Below, piece after piece: positions 18,650 to 32,487 of a stretch of 64,000 bases of DNA (the first letter of the stretch is position 1; each line of letters begins with the position of its first letter). Below the pieces are notes generated by a model, which was given only the letters and a program-made list of their open reading frames with translations, ran no database searches and was not told the origin of the DNA. The position numbers and the translations under genes are program-made. The stretch comes from Paracoccus sulfuroxidans. GTDB lineage: Bacteria > Pseudomonadota > Alphaproteobacteria > Rhodobacterales > Rhodobacteraceae. The stretch is taken from NCBI RefSeq assembly GCF_007830335.1, contig NZ_VLKU01000005.1:49322-113321 (forward strand), in the 5' to 3' direction.

Positions 18650-19120
18650 ATGAAACAGACCGCTCAACTGGACCCTATCGACCGGCGAATCCTGCGCGTG
18701 CTGCAGCGCAATGCGGGGATCAGCAATCAGGATCTGGCCGATCAGGTCGGGGCCTCGGCTGCCTCATGCTGGCGGCGCGTCCGCGCGCTGGAGGATGCGG
18801 GCATCCTTGGCCCGCAGGTGCGGCTGGTCGTGCCCGAACAGATCGGGCGCGGGCTGGACGTGTTTTGCCACATCCGGATGAAGGCGCAGGATCAGGCCAC
18901 GCGCGCCGCCTTCGAGGCATTTGTCGAATCGCATGAAGAGGTGGTCGAATGCTATTCGACCAGCGGCGATTGGGACTATCTGCTGCATGTGGTGGCCCAT
19001 GACGTGGCCGATTACGAACGCGTGCTGATGCGCTCGATCCTTGAGCATACGGCGATTGCGGGCTCGTCCTCGACCTTCGCGCTGCGGCGGGTCAAGCACA
19101 CCACCGCGCTGCCGCTTTAG
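18650..19120 (+). CDS. Lrp/AsnC-family transcriptional regulator
   Basis: A 156-residue regulator. Residues ~6-60 form the helix-turn-helix (DPIDRRILRVLQRNAGISNQ), and residues ~70-150 form the RAM amino-acid-binding domain (VVECYSTSGDWDYLLHV). It is divergent from the E1-E2 operon across a 121-base spacer with dyad symmetry, matching the BkdR arrangement in which branched-chain amino acids control oxoacid dehydrogenase expression. The effector is inferred. The stop overlaps that of the convergent CDP-alcohol transferase by 4 bases. Confidence 0.92.
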   Translation: MKQTAQLDPIDRRILRVLQRNAGISNQDLADQVGASAASCWRRVRALEDAGILGPQVRLVVPEQIGRGLDVFCHIRMKAQDQATRAAFEAFVESHEEVVECYSTSGDWDYLLHVVAHDVADYERVLMRSILEHTAIAGSSSTFALRRVKHTTALPL

Positions 19121-19758
19121 CCGCGCTTCAGCCGCGCAACCAGCCGCCAGCAACGGCGCAGGACGGTGAAACCCGTGCCGATGGCGACGACCCACAGCGC
19201 GATCCGCAGCACCTGACCGTGACCGTGCCACAGCGGCTCCGGCACCGACAGAAGGGCCGCGCCGGTCATCAGCGCCATCCGGTGCTGCTTGGCCATCGGC
19301 CCGGCGAAATCCGCCCCCGCGCCGCAGTTCACCCCCAGTTCGCGCACATAGGCGGTCAGGAAGGCAAAGCCCGCCGCCGCCCAGCCCAGCGACGGCTCGC
19401 CAATGCCCAAAGCCGCGCCCATCAGGATCAGCAGGTCCGAGACGCGGTCGGGAAACTCATTCCAGAAGCCGCCATCCGGGGCGCTGCGCCCGGCCTCGAT
19501 GGCGACCATGCCGTCGAAGAGGTTGCAAAGCAGCCGGGCCTGAATGCCCAGCGCCCCCAACAGCAGCAGCGCAATCCGCGCCACGCCTTCTGTATGCCCC
19601 GCCCCCCAAAGCGCCGCGCCCGCGATCAGCGCGGCCCCCATCCCCAGCATCGAGATCTGGTTCGGCGTGATGCTGGTCGCGGCCAGCCTGCGGGTGACAG
19701 CCGCCGCCCAGCCGGTCTGACGGCTGGCCAGCGGGCGACGGTTTGACGTGTCATTCAT
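19117..19758 (-). CDS. CDP-alcohol phosphatidyltransferase-family membrane protein with variant motif
   Basis: A 213-residue membrane enzyme with about five hydrophobic segments. The family motif D-x2-DG-x2-AR-x8-G-x3-D-x3-D appears as N-x2-DG-x2-AI-x8-G-x3-N-x3-D (NLFDGMVAI ... GGFWNEFPD), so the first and third Asp are Asn and the Arg is Ile. I recall similar Asn forms in the YnbA/YnjF-like branch, so this may be a consistent subfamily rather than decay. It is last in an operon after a CdsA and a PlsC-like enzyme. The product lipid is unknown. Confidence 0.8.
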   Translation of the reverse strand: MNDTSNRRPLASRQTGWAAAVTRRLAATSITPNQISMLGMGAALIAGAALWGAGHTEGVARIALLLLGALGIQARLLCNLFDGMVAIEAGRSAPDGGFWNEFPDRVSDLLILMGAALGIGEPSLGWAAAGFAFLTAYVRELGVNCGAGADFAGPMAKQHRMALMTGAALLSVPEPLWHGHGQVLRIALWVVAIGTGFTVLRRCWRLVARLKRG

Positions 19759-19767
19759 GCGGTGCCC

Positions 19768-20718
19768 CTAGCCAAGGCTGAAGTAATAGCGGGTCAGGTG
19801 GAAGAAGATCGGGGCCGAGAAGACCACCGAATCCAGCCGGTCGATGAAGCCGCCATGCCCAGCGATCGAATGCCCCCAATCCTTGATCCCCCGGTCGCGC
19901 TTGATCGCCGACATCACCAGCCCGCCGCAGAAGCCCAGCATGGTGATGGTGAAGGCCATGATCGCCGCCTGCCACGGGTTGAAGGGCGTCATCCACCACA
20001 GCGCCGCGCCGACTGCCGTGGCCGACAGGCTGCCGCCCACGAACCCCTCGACCGTTTTCGAGGGCGAAAGCGCGGGCGCGATCTTCCGGCGTCCGATCAG
20101 CTTGCCCCAGACATATTGCAGCACGTCGCTGAGCTGCACGACGACCACGAGGAAGGCGATCAGCAGGACGTTGCGCCCCTCATAGCCGGGGATCTTCAGG
20201 TTCAGCAGCGCCGGCACATGCGAGGCGCAGAAGACGCAGATCATCAGCGCCCATTGCATCTCGGCCACGCGGATCAGGAAGTTCCGCGTCTCGCCCCGGA
20301 AGGCCGAGATGATGGGCAAAAGCAGAAAGACATAGACCGGGATGAAGATCGCATAGAGCCCGTACCAGCCGATCCAGATGAGGTAATACTGGATGGGCGG
20401 GACGACGAAGAACGCGCAGACCAGCGACCAGTGGTCATGCCGGTTGGCGCTCGTCAGCGTCATGAACTCGCGCAGGGCCGCGAAAGAGCAGAAGCCGAAC
20501 AGCAGGATCACCCCCGCCTTGCCGCCCAGAAAGGCCAGCGACATGGCGATGACCATGATCCACCACGACCGGATGCGGTCGTTCAGGTTGTCGATGGCGG
20601 CGTTTTCGCCATTGGGCGACAGGCGCAGATGCAGGATGCCGCCAATGGCCGAGGCCAGAACCAGCACGCCGCCGATGGCCCCGATGACCGTCAGCAGATC
20701 GGATTGCGCGTTCTCCAT
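19768..20718 (-). CDS. cdsA: Phosphatidate cytidylyltransferase (CDP-diacylglycerol synthase) paralogue
   Basis: A 316-residue polytopic membrane enzyme that makes CDP-diacylglycerol from phosphatidate and CTP. The C-terminal signature is present (SAIKRDRGIKDWGHSIAGHG followed by GFIDRLDS). About eight hydrophobic helices precede it. It sits directly after the PlsC-like gene, with no gap, and 9 bases before the CDP-alcohol transferase, an assembly line from phosphatidate to a phospholipid. It may be a second copy, with the housekeeping cdsA elsewhere; the window cannot tell. Confidence 0.92.
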   Translation of the reverse strand: MENAQSDLLTVIGAIGGVLVLASAIGGILHLRLSPNGENAAIDNLNDRIRSWWIMVIAMSLAFLGGKAGVILLFGFCSFAALREFMTLTSANRHDHWSLVCAFFVVPPIQYYLIWIGWYGLYAIFIPVYVFLLLPIISAFRGETRNFLIRVAEMQWALMICVFCASHVPALLNLKIPGYEGRNVLLIAFLVVVVQLSDVLQYVWGKLIGRRKIAPALSPSKTVEGFVGGSLSATAVGAALWWMTPFNPWQAAIMAFTITMLGFCGGLVMSAIKRDRGIKDWGHSIAGHGGFIDRLDSVVFSAPIFFHLTRYYFSLG

Positions 20719-21399
20719 TCAGGCCTCCCTTCCCGGCTTCAGCGCCAGAAGCGCGTCGCGGCTGCGCGTCAGAAACGCCTCCTTGCTTTCATCCTCGGCC
20801 AGCCACAAAGGCGCGCCCAGAATGACGCGGCACATCAGCGGCACCGGGATGAACGAGCCCTTGGGAAGCACGCGATTGAGGTTTTCGATCCAGACGGGCA
20901 CCAGCTCGACCTTGGGCCGCGCCTTCGCCAGATGGTAAAGGCCGCTTTTGAAGGGCAGCAGCACCTCATCGGTCAGGTTGCGCGTGCCTTCGGGAAACAG
21001 AATCAGCGACGAGCCCTCATCAAGGGTCTGCGCCATGGTCTCGACCGGGTCGGTGCTTCGGCCATCGGCCTGCCGCTCGATCAGCAGGGCGTTGAAGACG
21101 TCGCGCCCGATGAAGGCGCGCAGGCCCGAGCCGCCCCAGTAATCCGCCCCCGCCACCGGCCGCGTTTGCTGGCGCAGCCGCGTCGGCAGGATCGACCAGA
21201 CGAGGATGAAATCACCGTGGCTGGAATGGTTGGCGTAATAGATGCGTTGGACGCGGCTGTCAGGCAGCGCGCCCTGCCAGATGGCCTGCACCGCCGTCAG
21301 CACGCGCGCGAAAAGCGTAATCGCCCGGCCGGTGATCATCGCCGCCACGCGACGCGGCATCGAGGTCGAAGCTGTAGTCCTGTTTACCATATCGCTCAT
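20719..21399 (-). CDS. plsC: 1-acyl-glycerol-3-phosphate acyltransferase (PlsC family)
   Basis: A 226-residue acyltransferase that would form phosphatidate. The catalytic H-x4-D motif is NHSSHGD near residue 58, and the substrate motif is FPEGTRN near 135. There is one N-terminal hydrophobic stretch. I chose ATG at 21399 (MSDMVNRTT); an internal ATG four codons later is also possible. It is the first gene of the plsC-cdsA-CDP-alcohol transferase operon, downstream of the tRNA-Leu terminator. Confidence 0.9.
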   Translation of the reverse strand: MSDMVNRTTASTSMPRRVAAMITGRAITLFARVLTAVQAIWQGALPDSRVQRIYYANHSSHGDFILVWSILPTRLRQQTRPVAGADYWGGSGLRAFIGRDVFNALLIERQADGRSTDPVETMAQTLDEGSSLILFPEGTRNLTDEVLLPFKSGLYHLAKARPKVELVPVWIENLNRVLPKGSFIPVPLMCRVILGAPLWLAEDESKEAFLTRSRDALLALKPGREA

Positions 21400-21493
21400 T
21401 CCCTGTCGCAGGCAGCGTTATCCCGCGCCCTTGCAAAAGCAAGAGGTTACGCAGCGCTTCTGGCATGAGTCGTGCCGGGCCGAGGCGGCAAAG

Positions 21494-21532
21494 AAAAACC
21501 CCCGCAACGTCGAAACGTTGCGGGGGTTTTTT
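21494..21532 (-). terminator. Intrinsic terminator of tRNA-Leu (works on both strands by structure)
   Basis: A perfect 11-bp stem (CCCCCGCAACG at 21499-21509 and CGTTGCGGGGG at 21516-21526) with a 6-base loop is flanked by A5 on the left and T6 on the right, giving a U-run in either direction. It directly follows the tRNA 3' end on the minus strand. Confidence 0.85.
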
Positions 21533-21616
21533 GGTGCCCAGAAGAGGACTCGAACCTCCACGCCTTGCGGCACACGGACCTGAACCGTGCGCGTCTACCA
21601 ATTCCGCCACCTGGGC
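21532..21616 (-). tRNA. tRNA-Leu (anticodon CAG)
   Basis: An 85-base class II tRNA including an encoded CCA. The acceptor stem is GCCCAGG paired with TCTGGGC and discriminator A. The D arm is GGCGGAATTGGTAGACGC-like. The anticodon stem CACGG/CCGTG encloses loop TTCAGGT, giving CAG, which reads CTG, the dominant Leu codon of this GC-rich genome. A long variable arm and a GGTTCGAGTCC T arm follow. Confidence 0.96.
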
Positions 21617-21634
21617 AGGTCTGCGTGAGGGGGG

Positions 21635-21663
21635 TAACTAAGGCCAGTCTCGGGGGGTGTCAA
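21635..21663 (-). promoter_or_regulatory. Probable tRNA-Leu promoter
   Basis: Reading leftwards, a perfect TTGACA (21663-21658) is followed by an AT-rich -10 candidate (TTAGTTA, near 21641-21635), about 20 bases before the tRNA 5' end. The -10 match is weak. Confidence 0.5.
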
Positions 21664-21892
21664 CGGGGGTCGAGCAAGTTTTTCATCCAGTTTTCACATT
21701 TCCTGTCTCAACCCCGAAAAGACCGCTAGACTGACCCATGCGGGGCCCTTCGGGCTGGCAGTCCATGCAGACATCGCCCGAAGCCCGAACCTGTAGAATA
21801 CAACAGCTTGCCGCCTTTCGAAGCGAGACACTACAAACGGCACAGGCTTGACGTCATTGCTGAAAGCCAGGGTCCGTATTTCAGGAACAGTC

Positions 21893-23488
21893 ATGGACGC
21901 AGCCGCCTCGCGCATCTGGGATGTCATCGTCATCGGCACCGGCATCGGTGGGGGGACGGTCGGTCGTCGTCTGGCCGAATCCGGCCTCTCGGTGCTTTTC
22001 GTCGAGAAGGGGCCGGATCTGGGCGATCAGTTCTCGGACGGGCTGCCCAGCGGCATCGACCCACCCGAGGAACGGCTGGCGCAGGGGATCTGGCCGCAGC
22101 GCATCCGCGCCGAGCTGGACGGCACATGGTGCGAACTGGACGGCATGATCGCCGCAGGCGTGGGCGGGACCTCGCTGTTCTATGCCGCAACACTTGAACG
22201 GCCCGAACGTCACGATCTGGACCAGACCGACAGCCACCCGCATCCGACGGGCGGCTGGCCGGTCGGCTATGACCAGATGGCCCCCTATTATGCACTGGCC
22301 GAGCATTACTTCAGCATCAGCGGAGAGCCAGACCCGCTGGACCCCTCGGCACCCGCCCTGCCCGGTCCGGCGCGCGCCCTGCCGCAATCGGATGCGGCGC
22401 TGATGGAGGACCTGCGGCGCGCCGGGATGCATCCCTACCAGACGCATATGGCCGCGCGCTTCCTGCCCGATTGCGCGAATTGCTTCGGGCGGCGCTGTGG
22501 GCGGCGCTGCAAGATGGATGGACGCTCGGCCGGGGTGCTGCCCGCGCTTGACACCGGGCGGGCGGCGCTGATCGACCGCTGCACGGTCCTGCGGATCGAC
22601 GCCGGGCCGGATCGCGTCACCGGCATCACCTGCCAGCGGGACGGCAAGCAGATCCAGCTTCACGCGCGCCACTATGTGCTGTCGGGCGGCGGGCTGGGCT
22701 CGCCCTCGCTGCTGCTGCGCTCGACGTCCGAGGACTGGCCGAACGGGTTGGGGAACCGGAACGATCTGGTGGGGCGCAACCTGATGTTCCACCTCAGCGA
22801 GATCATGGCCGTCTGGGCCGGGCGCGGCGCGGCGCGGGAAGGCGCGTCCCGCTCGATCAGCATGCGCGACCTTTATTACCAGCAGGGGCACCGGTTCGGC
22901 ACGGTGCAATCCATGGGCCTTGTCGCCGGATATGGAGAGATCCTGCATGCGATGAACACGCGCTTCGACCGCTCGGCGCTGCGCAGTCTGCGGCCCTTGC
23001 GGCATGCGCTGCGCATTCCGGCGATGGTGGGAGCGAAGGTGTTGGGCAATGCCAAGGTCTTCGTGGGCGTGCTGGAGGACCTGCCCTACCTGACGAACCG
23101 CGTCCTGCCGGGCGATGATGTGGACCGGCTGAGCTTTCACTATGACGTGGCGGACGAGCTGCTGACCCGCCGCGCCGCCTTTCGCAAAGCCATGCGCGCG
23201 GCGTTCCGGCCGCATCGCGCCATGTTCATGGGCAGCGCGCCGGAACTGAACTTTGCCCATCCCTGCGGCACCCTGCGCTTTGGCACCGATCCCGCGACCA
23301 GCGTGCTGGACCCCGACTGCCGCGTCCACGGGGTCGAGAACCTGCATGTCGCGGATTCGTCCTTCATGCCGACCTCTTGCGGGGTCAATCCCAGCCTGAC
23401 GATTGCCGCAAACGCGCTGCGGGTGGCCGACCGCATTGCCGCGCGGACGCGCGCACCGCTTGCCGCTGGCGACGGCCTTGGGTATTGA
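21893..23488 (+). CDS. GMC-family FAD-dependent oxidoreductase
   Basis: A 531-residue flavoenzyme of the glucose-methanol-choline family. The N-terminal dinucleotide fold reads [20 protein letters not shown]. The C-terminal signature [19 protein letters not shown] ends the FAD-binding region. A Cys-rich insertion ([13 protein letters not shown], near residue 200) resembles that in cholesterol-oxidase-like and GMC dehydrogenases of proteobacteria. The substrate is not deducible. ATG 21893 follows AGGAACAG; an in-frame TTG at 21848 is less likely. The next gene begins 31 bases on. Confidence 0.87.
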   Translation: MDAAASRIWDVIVIGTGIGGGTVGRRLAESGLSVLFVEKGPDLGDQFSDGLPSGIDPPEERLAQGIWPQRIRAELDGTWCELDGMIAAGVGGTSLFYAATLERPERHDLDQTDSHPHPTGGWPVGYDQMAPYYALAEHYFSISGEPDPLDPSAPALPGPARALPQSDAALMEDLRRAGMHPYQTHMAARFLPDCANCFGRRCGRRCKMDGRSAGVLPALDTGRAALIDRCTVLRIDAGPDRVTGITCQRDGKQIQLHARHYVLSGGGLGSPSLLLRSTSEDWPNGLGNRNDLVGRNLMFHLSEIMAVWAGRGAAREGASRSISMRDLYYQQGHRFGTVQSMGLVAGYGEILHAMNTRFDRSALRSLRPLRHALRIPAMVGAKVLGNAKVFVGVLEDLPYLTNRVLPGDDVDRLSFHYDVADELLTRRAAFRKAMRAAFRPHRAMFMGSAPELNFAHPCGTLRFGTDPATSVLDPDCRVHGVENLHVADSSFMPTSCGVNPSLTIAANALRVADRIAARTRAPLAAGDGLGY

Positions 23489-23519
23489 GCGCAAAGCCAC
23501 CCTCAACAAGGAGCGCCGC

Positions 23520-24512
23520 ATGTCTGCATCCAAACTGGTCACCATCTATGGCGGCTCGGGCTTTCTGGGGCGGCAGATCGCCCGCATCATGGCCGCGCAA
23601 GGGTGGCGCATCCGCATCGCCGTCAGGCGTCCCGCGCTGGCTGGCGTCGTGCGCACCTATGGCACGCCGGGTCAGGTCGAGCCGGTGCCCTGCAACGTCC
23701 GCGACGACCTGTCGGTCCGCGCCTGCATGGCCGACGCCGATGCCGTGATCAACTGCGCGGGCATCATCGCCGGCAGCGGCAAGAACACCTTCGAGGCCGT
23801 CCACACCGAGGCCGCCGGTCGCATCGCCCGGATCGCGGCGGAAAGCGGCGTCCAGCATTTCGTGCATGTCTCGGCGCTTGGCGCGGACCCTGAATCCATC
23901 AGCCGCTATGCCGCGACGAAGGGTCAGGGCGAGATCGAAGTTCTCATGCACCGCCCCGATGCCGTCATCCTGCGCCCCTCGATCATCTTCGGGGCCGAGG
24001 ACAAATTCTTCAACAAGATCGCCGGGATGAGCCTGCTGGGCCCAATTCTGGCCGTTCCCGCCCCGCGCACGCAGGTGCAGCCGGTCCATGTGGGCGACGT
24101 CGCCCAAGCCGCGCTTCTGGGCGCGTCGGGCAAGGCCCAGCCGGGCATCTATGAACTGGGTGGGCCGGACGTGCTGAGCATGCGCGAGATCGCCCATCTG
24201 ACCCTGCGCACCATCGACCGCCGCAAGCTGGTCATCGGCCTGCCGCATTGGATGTCGGGCGTTCTGGGCTCGGTCCTGGACGCCGGGCAGGTGGTCACGG
24301 GCGGGCTGGTGTCGAACAAGATCCTGACGCGCGATCAGGCCCGGACGCTGCGCAGCAACAATCTGGTCTCCTCCGAGGCGCGCGGCTTTGCCGAACTGGG
24401 CATCGAGCCCATCGCCGCCTCTGCCGTGATCCCGGAATACCTGTGGCGGTTCCGGCGGCGCGGGCAGTATGAGGCCATCATCGACAGCGCCAAGAACCTT
24501 CGCCAGAACTGA
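23520..24512 (+). CDS. NDUFA9-like NAD(P)-binding protein (atypical SDR)
   Basis: A 330-residue protein with a Rossmann motif at its start ([19 protein letters not shown]) and the pattern of atypical short-chain dehydrogenases related to the NDUFA9 subunit of complex I. In alphaproteobacteria with a Paracoccus-type respiratory chain such proteins are candidates for a complex I-associated subunit, though many family members are soluble quinone or lipid enzymes. The catalytic Tyr-x3-Lys of classical SDRs is not evident. The start follows AAGGAGCGCCGC. It precedes uppP by 11 bases. Confidence 0.85.
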   Translation: MSASKLVTIYGGSGFLGRQIARIMAAQGWRIRIAVRRPALAGVVRTYGTPGQVEPVPCNVRDDLSVRACMADADAVINCAGIIAGSGKNTFEAVHTEAAGRIARIAAESGVQHFVHVSALGADPESISRYAATKGQGEIEVLMHRPDAVILRPSIIFGAEDKFFNKIAGMSLLGPILAVPAPRTQVQPVHVGDVAQAALLGASGKAQPGIYELGGPDVLSMREIAHLTLRTIDRRKLVIGLPHWMSGVLGSVLDAGQVVTGGLVSNKILTRDQARTLRSNNLVSSEARGFAELGIEPIAASAVIPEYLWRFRRRGQYEAIIDSAKNLRQN

Positions 24513-24523
24513 AGGCGGGGCTG

Positions 24524-25327
24524 ATGGACAACAATACGATCGTCGCGGCCGTTCTGGGCCTGCTTGAGGGTTTGACCGAGTTCATCCCCGTCTCGTCCAC
24601 CGGCCATATCCTGCTGGCCGGGCATTTTCTGGGCTTTGATTCGCCGGGCCGCGCCTTCGAGGTGCTGATCCAGCTGGGCGCGATTCTGGCCATTCTGGGC
24701 GTCTATGCCGGGCGGCTGTGGCACATCTTCTCGACCGCGGGCAGCGATCCCAGATCGCGCCATTTCATCGCCGCCGTGGTGCTGGCCTTCCTGCCCGCAG
24801 CGGTCATCGGCGTGCTGGCGCATGGCTTCATCAAGGACGTCCTGTTCGAGACGCCGATGCTGATCGCGATCATGCTGATCCTTGGCGGTTTCGTCCTGCT
24901 GGCGGTCGACCGCCGCGCGACGAACCCGAAATACTTCAGCGCCGAGGATTTCCCGCTGCCCGTCGCCATCGCCATCGGCTTCATCCAGTGTCTGGCGATG
25001 ATCCCCGGCGTCTCGCGGTCGGGGGCGACCATCGTGGGCGGGCTGATGCTGGGCGCATCGAAGCGCGCGGCGGCTGAATTCAGCTTCTTCCTGTCGATGC
25101 CGACCATGCTGGGAGCCTTCGTCTACGACCTCTACAAGAACCGCGATGTGCTGACCTCGGCCGCCTTGGGCAATGTCGTCGTGGGCTTCATCTGCGCCTT
25201 CATCGCGGCGGTGATCGTGGTGCGCTGGCTGCTGAACTACCTGTCGCAGCACGGATACGCCTTCTTCGCCTGGTGGCGAATCATCGTCGGAAGCGTGGCT
25301 CTGCTTGCCCTTTTGGTAATTGGGTAA
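24524..25327 (+). CDS. uppP: Undecaprenyl-diphosphatase UppP (BacA)
   Basis: A 267-residue, roughly eight-helix membrane phosphatase that recycles the C55 lipid carrier for peptidoglycan and polysaccharide synthesis and gives bacitracin tolerance. The two catalytic motifs are [15 protein letters not shown] (residues ~14-28) and [10 protein letters not shown] (near 162-171). It lies just after the NDUFA9-like gene and is probably co-transcribed. Confidence 0.96.
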   Translation: MDNNTIVAAVLGLLEGLTEFIPVSSTGHILLAGHFLGFDSPGRAFEVLIQLGAILAILGVYAGRLWHIFSTAGSDPRSRHFIAAVVLAFLPAAVIGVLAHGFIKDVLFETPMLIAIMLILGGFVLLAVDRRATNPKYFSAEDFPLPVAIAIGFIQCLAMIPGVSRSGATIVGGLMLGASKRAAAEFSFFLSMPTMLGAFVYDLYKNRDVLTSAALGNVVVGFICAFIAAVIVVRWLLNYLSQHGYAFFAWWRIIVGSVALLALLVIG

Positions 25328-25397
25328 ACACTACTGACCCAATTCTTGCACTACACCCCCCGGATTTTACCTCTCAGCGGGATAAATCGTAATTTAG

Positions 25398-25449
25398 GTC
25401 AGCACGGCTGACTTTTATTTTCCTTCGCCGTTTCATATCAACCGATATG
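25398..25449. promoter_or_regulatory. Two dyads in the gltD leader
   Basis: In the AT-rich 150-base spacer before gltD there are two perfect six-base inverted repeats: GTCAGC-ACG-GCTGAC (25398-25412, followed by TTTT) and CATATC-AACC-GATATG (25434-25449). Either may be an operator for nitrogen control. The first could also act as a weak terminator for uppP. Confidence 0.4.
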
Positions 25450-25477
25450 TAACCTCGCCAGCGAAGGACGCGCAGCC

Positions 25478-26965
25478 ATGGCAACGCAGAAGATGCTCAA
25501 GTTCGTCACCATCGGGCGCGAGATGCCTGAAAAGCGTGACGCAGCCGCGCGTTCGGAAGACTTCCACGAGATCTATCGCGAATTCGCCGCCGCCAAGGCG
25601 ACCGAGCAGGCCAGCCGTTGCAGCCAATGCGGTGTGCCCTATTGCCAGTCGCATTGCCCGCTGCACAACAACATCCCCGACTGGCTGCGCCTGACCGCCG
25701 AGGGCCGCCTGGCCGAGGCCTATGCCCGCAGTCAGGAAACCAACACCTTCCCCGAGATCTGCGGCCGCATCTGCCCACAGGACCGTCTGTGCGAGGGGAA
25801 TTGCGTCATCGAGCAATCGGGCCACGGCACCGTCACCATCGGCGCGATCGAGAAATACATCACCGATACCGCATGGGAAAACGGCTGGGTCCAGCCCGCC
25901 GCCCCGGTCGAGGAGCGTCTTGAATCCATCGGCATCATCGGTGCGGGTCCGGGCGGGCTGGCCGCCGCCGACCGTCTGCGCCGCATGGGCTTTCAGGTCA
26001 CCGTCTATGACCGCCACGACCGCGCGGGCGGCCTGCTGATCTATGGCATCCCCGGCTTCAAGCTGGAGAAGGAAGTGGTCGAGCGCCGCAACCGCCTGCT
26101 GGCCGATGGAGGGGTGGAATTCGTGCTGAACACCAACATCGGCGAGGACATCAGCTTCGACGCCATTCGCGGCAAGCATGACGCGGTGCTGATCGCGACG
26201 GGGGTCTACAAGACCCGCGATCTGGACATCGACAATGCCGATGCGCGTGGCGTGGTGAAGGCGCTGGATTATCTGACCGCCTCGAACCGGGTCGATCTGG
26301 GCGATGAGGTCCCCGATTTCGAGGATGGAGAGCTGAACGCCAGCGGCAAGCGCGTCATCGTCATCGGTGGCGGCGATACCGCCATGGACTGCGTGCGCAC
26401 CGCAATCCGTCAGGGCGCGCAATCGGTGAAATGCCTCTATCGCCGTGACCGGGCGAACATGCCCGGCTCGCAGCGCGAGGTGCAGAATGCCGAGGAAGAG
26501 GGCGTCGAATTCGTCTGGCTGACCGCGCCGGGGGCCTTCTCGGGCCATGTCACCGGTGAGGCGATGACCGCGCAAGAGGTGGACGTCGATGGCGAGCCGG
26601 TCTCGATCAGCGCGGTCCGCGTGCAGAAGATGCGGCTGGGCGCGCCCGATGTGTCGGGCCGCCGCTCGCCCGAGCTGATCGACGGCGCGGATTACGACGA
26701 ACCGGCCGAACTGGTCATCAAGGCGCTTGGCTTCGAGCCCGAGGAAATCCCGCGCCTCTGGGGCGTCGACGGGCTGGAAGTGACCCGCTGGGGCACGATC
26801 AAGGCCGACTATCAGACCCATTCCACCAGCCTGCCGGGCGTCTATGCGGTGGGTGATATCGTGCGCGGGGCCTCGCTGGTCGTCTGGGCGATCCGCGACG
26901 GGCGCGAGGCTGCCGACAGCATCGCGGATTATCTGATCGGCGCGGCCCGCGTCGCCGCCGAATAA
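25478..26965 (+). CDS. gltD: Glutamate synthase (NADPH) small subunit
   Basis: A 495-residue flavoprotein that passes electrons from NADPH to the large subunit for glutamate formation. Near residues 45-60 and 90-110 lie the two cysteine clusters (CSQCGVPYCQSHCPLHNN; CGRICPQDRLCEGNC) that bind 4Fe-4S centres. FAD and NADPH Rossmann motifs follow (GIIGAGPGGLAAADRLRRMG; VIVIGGGDTAMDC). It is the first gene of gltD-unknown-gltB. Confidence 0.97.
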   Translation: MATQKMLKFVTIGREMPEKRDAAARSEDFHEIYREFAAAKATEQASRCSQCGVPYCQSHCPLHNNIPDWLRLTAEGRLAEAYARSQETNTFPEICGRICPQDRLCEGNCVIEQSGHGTVTIGAIEKYITDTAWENGWVQPAAPVEERLESIGIIGAGPGGLAAADRLRRMGFQVTVYDRHDRAGGLLIYGIPGFKLEKEVVERRNRLLADGGVEFVLNTNIGEDISFDAIRGKHDAVLIATGVYKTRDLDIDNADARGVVKALDYLTASNRVDLGDEVPDFEDGELNASGKRVIVIGGGDTAMDCVRTAIRQGAQSVKCLYRRDRANMPGSQREVQNAEEEGVEFVWLTAPGAFSGHVTGEAMTAQEVDVDGEPVSISAVRVQKMRLGAPDVSGRRSPELIDGADYDEPAELVIKALGFEPEEIPRLWGVDGLEVTRWGTIKADYQTHSTSLPGVYAVGDIVRGASLVVWAIRDGREAADSIADYLIGAARVAAE

Positions 26966-26976
26966 GGAGCGGAGCC

Positions 26977-27720
26977 ATGAAACTTCCTGCTGCCATCCTG
27001 ACGCCAGCCGCGCTGCTGGCCCTCAGCGGCGCCCTGCCCGCGCAGGCCGCGACCCCTTACACCCCGCCTTCGGGATGCGAGCTGAAGATGACCATTCAGA
27101 ACCGCGGATGCATCGTTTCGCAGCATTACATCTGCTCAAGCGATGCCCCCGGCGACCAGCGCGTCAGCTATTTCACCAATGAGGGCGAGGTCTATACCTC
27201 GCGCATCGACGTCGAGACGCGCTGGATGGAAAGCACCAATCTGGTGACCGGCCTGACCGATGTGCTGGAGCCCGAGGCCAAGGACCACGCCTCGTTCCGC
27301 AAGTTGCTGAAGCGTGGCGAGGATGATTTCGACTTCTGGACCCGCTCGAACAATGGCGAGCGGCTGCATCACGTCGGCAAGGACATCCTGACCGGCGAAA
27401 CGGTCACCATCGACAACGTGCCGCTGGAGATCACCGAGTTCAACCTGACCACCTATAGCCAAAGCGGCGATGTGCTGATCGAACGCAGCGGCAAGCAATA
27501 TATCAACCGCGAACATGGCCGCTTCTATGGCGGGGTCGAGCATTCGCGCGACTGGACCGGTGCCGCGCAGGAAAGCAACGACACCCCCGTCACCTTCGCC
27601 TTCCCCGGCGAGCCCGGATTTGGTGCCACGAAGCCGGAATATGACTGCGAAATGCAGATGGTCGATGGCCGCGCGCCCGGCCTCATCAACCGGCTGAAGG
27701 CGCTGTCCGACGCCACCTGA
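26977..27720 (+). CDS. Exported protein of unknown function between gltD and gltB
   Basis: A 247-residue protein I do not recognise. Residues 1-22 form a clear signal peptide (MKLPAAILTPAALLALSGAL ending PAQAA). The mature part has Cys residues near positions 30, 41, 50 and 231 and a repetitive beta-strand appearance (DVLIERSGKQYINREHGRFY), suggesting a secreted beta-rich domain with disulfides. It has a good AAGGAG site 11 bases after gltD and continues the operon to gltB. Periplasmic location is well supported. Any link to glutamate synthase rests on position only. Confidence 0.8.
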   Translation: MKLPAAILTPAALLALSGALPAQAATPYTPPSGCELKMTIQNRGCIVSQHYICSSDAPGDQRVSYFTNEGEVYTSRIDVETRWMESTNLVTGLTDVLEPEAKDHASFRKLLKRGEDDFDFWTRSNNGERLHHVGKDILTGETVTIDNVPLEITEFNLTTYSQSGDVLIERSGKQYINREHGRFYGGVEHSRDWTGAAQESNDTPVTFAFPGEPGFGATKPEYDCEMQMVDGRAPGLINRLKALSDAT

Positions 27721-27747
27721 CGCCCCCGACCACCTGACGCCCCCGAC
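27714..27747 (+). repeat. Tandem 17-base duplication over the stop codon of the exported protein
   Basis: CACCTGACGCCCCCGAC occurs twice head-to-tail (27714-27730 and 27731-27747), and the first copy holds the TGA stop. It looks like a slippage duplication. Confidence 0.8.
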
Positions 27748-27817
27748 CGCCTGACCTCAGGCCCGTCCCAGGAATGATATTCGCGCCCCGGCGCAAGACC
27801 AAGGAAGGTCACCCCAG

Positions 27818-32353
<4,536 letters not shown>

Positions 32354-32375
32354 GGATCAACAAGCGGAAAAACCG

Positions 32376-32400
32376 AAAGGGCGGCCAAAAGCCGCCCTTT
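32376..32400 (+). terminator. Intrinsic terminator of the gltD-gltB operon
   Basis: A 10-bp perfect stem (AAAGGGCGGC / GCCGCCCTTT) with loop CAAAA lies 23 bases after the gltB stop. The U-run is short (TTTG). Confidence 0.75.
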
Positions 32401-32487
32401 GTGCTGTCGCAGCAATTTCGCCGGGAACGCCGCTTCCGCACCTGCGTTGAGGGTCGAACGCGCTTCCCTGTCACAAAGGATTTCCCC

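Noticed and set aside
16108..18936. A 942-codon plus-strand frame over the E1 gene
   Set aside because: Antisense to a clear TPP-dependent enzyme; no motif of its own.
19117..19758. Pseudogene status of the CDP-alcohol transferase because of motif substitutions
   Set aside because: The frame is intact, it is tightly placed in an operon, and Asn-containing relatives are recalled, so decay is not supported.
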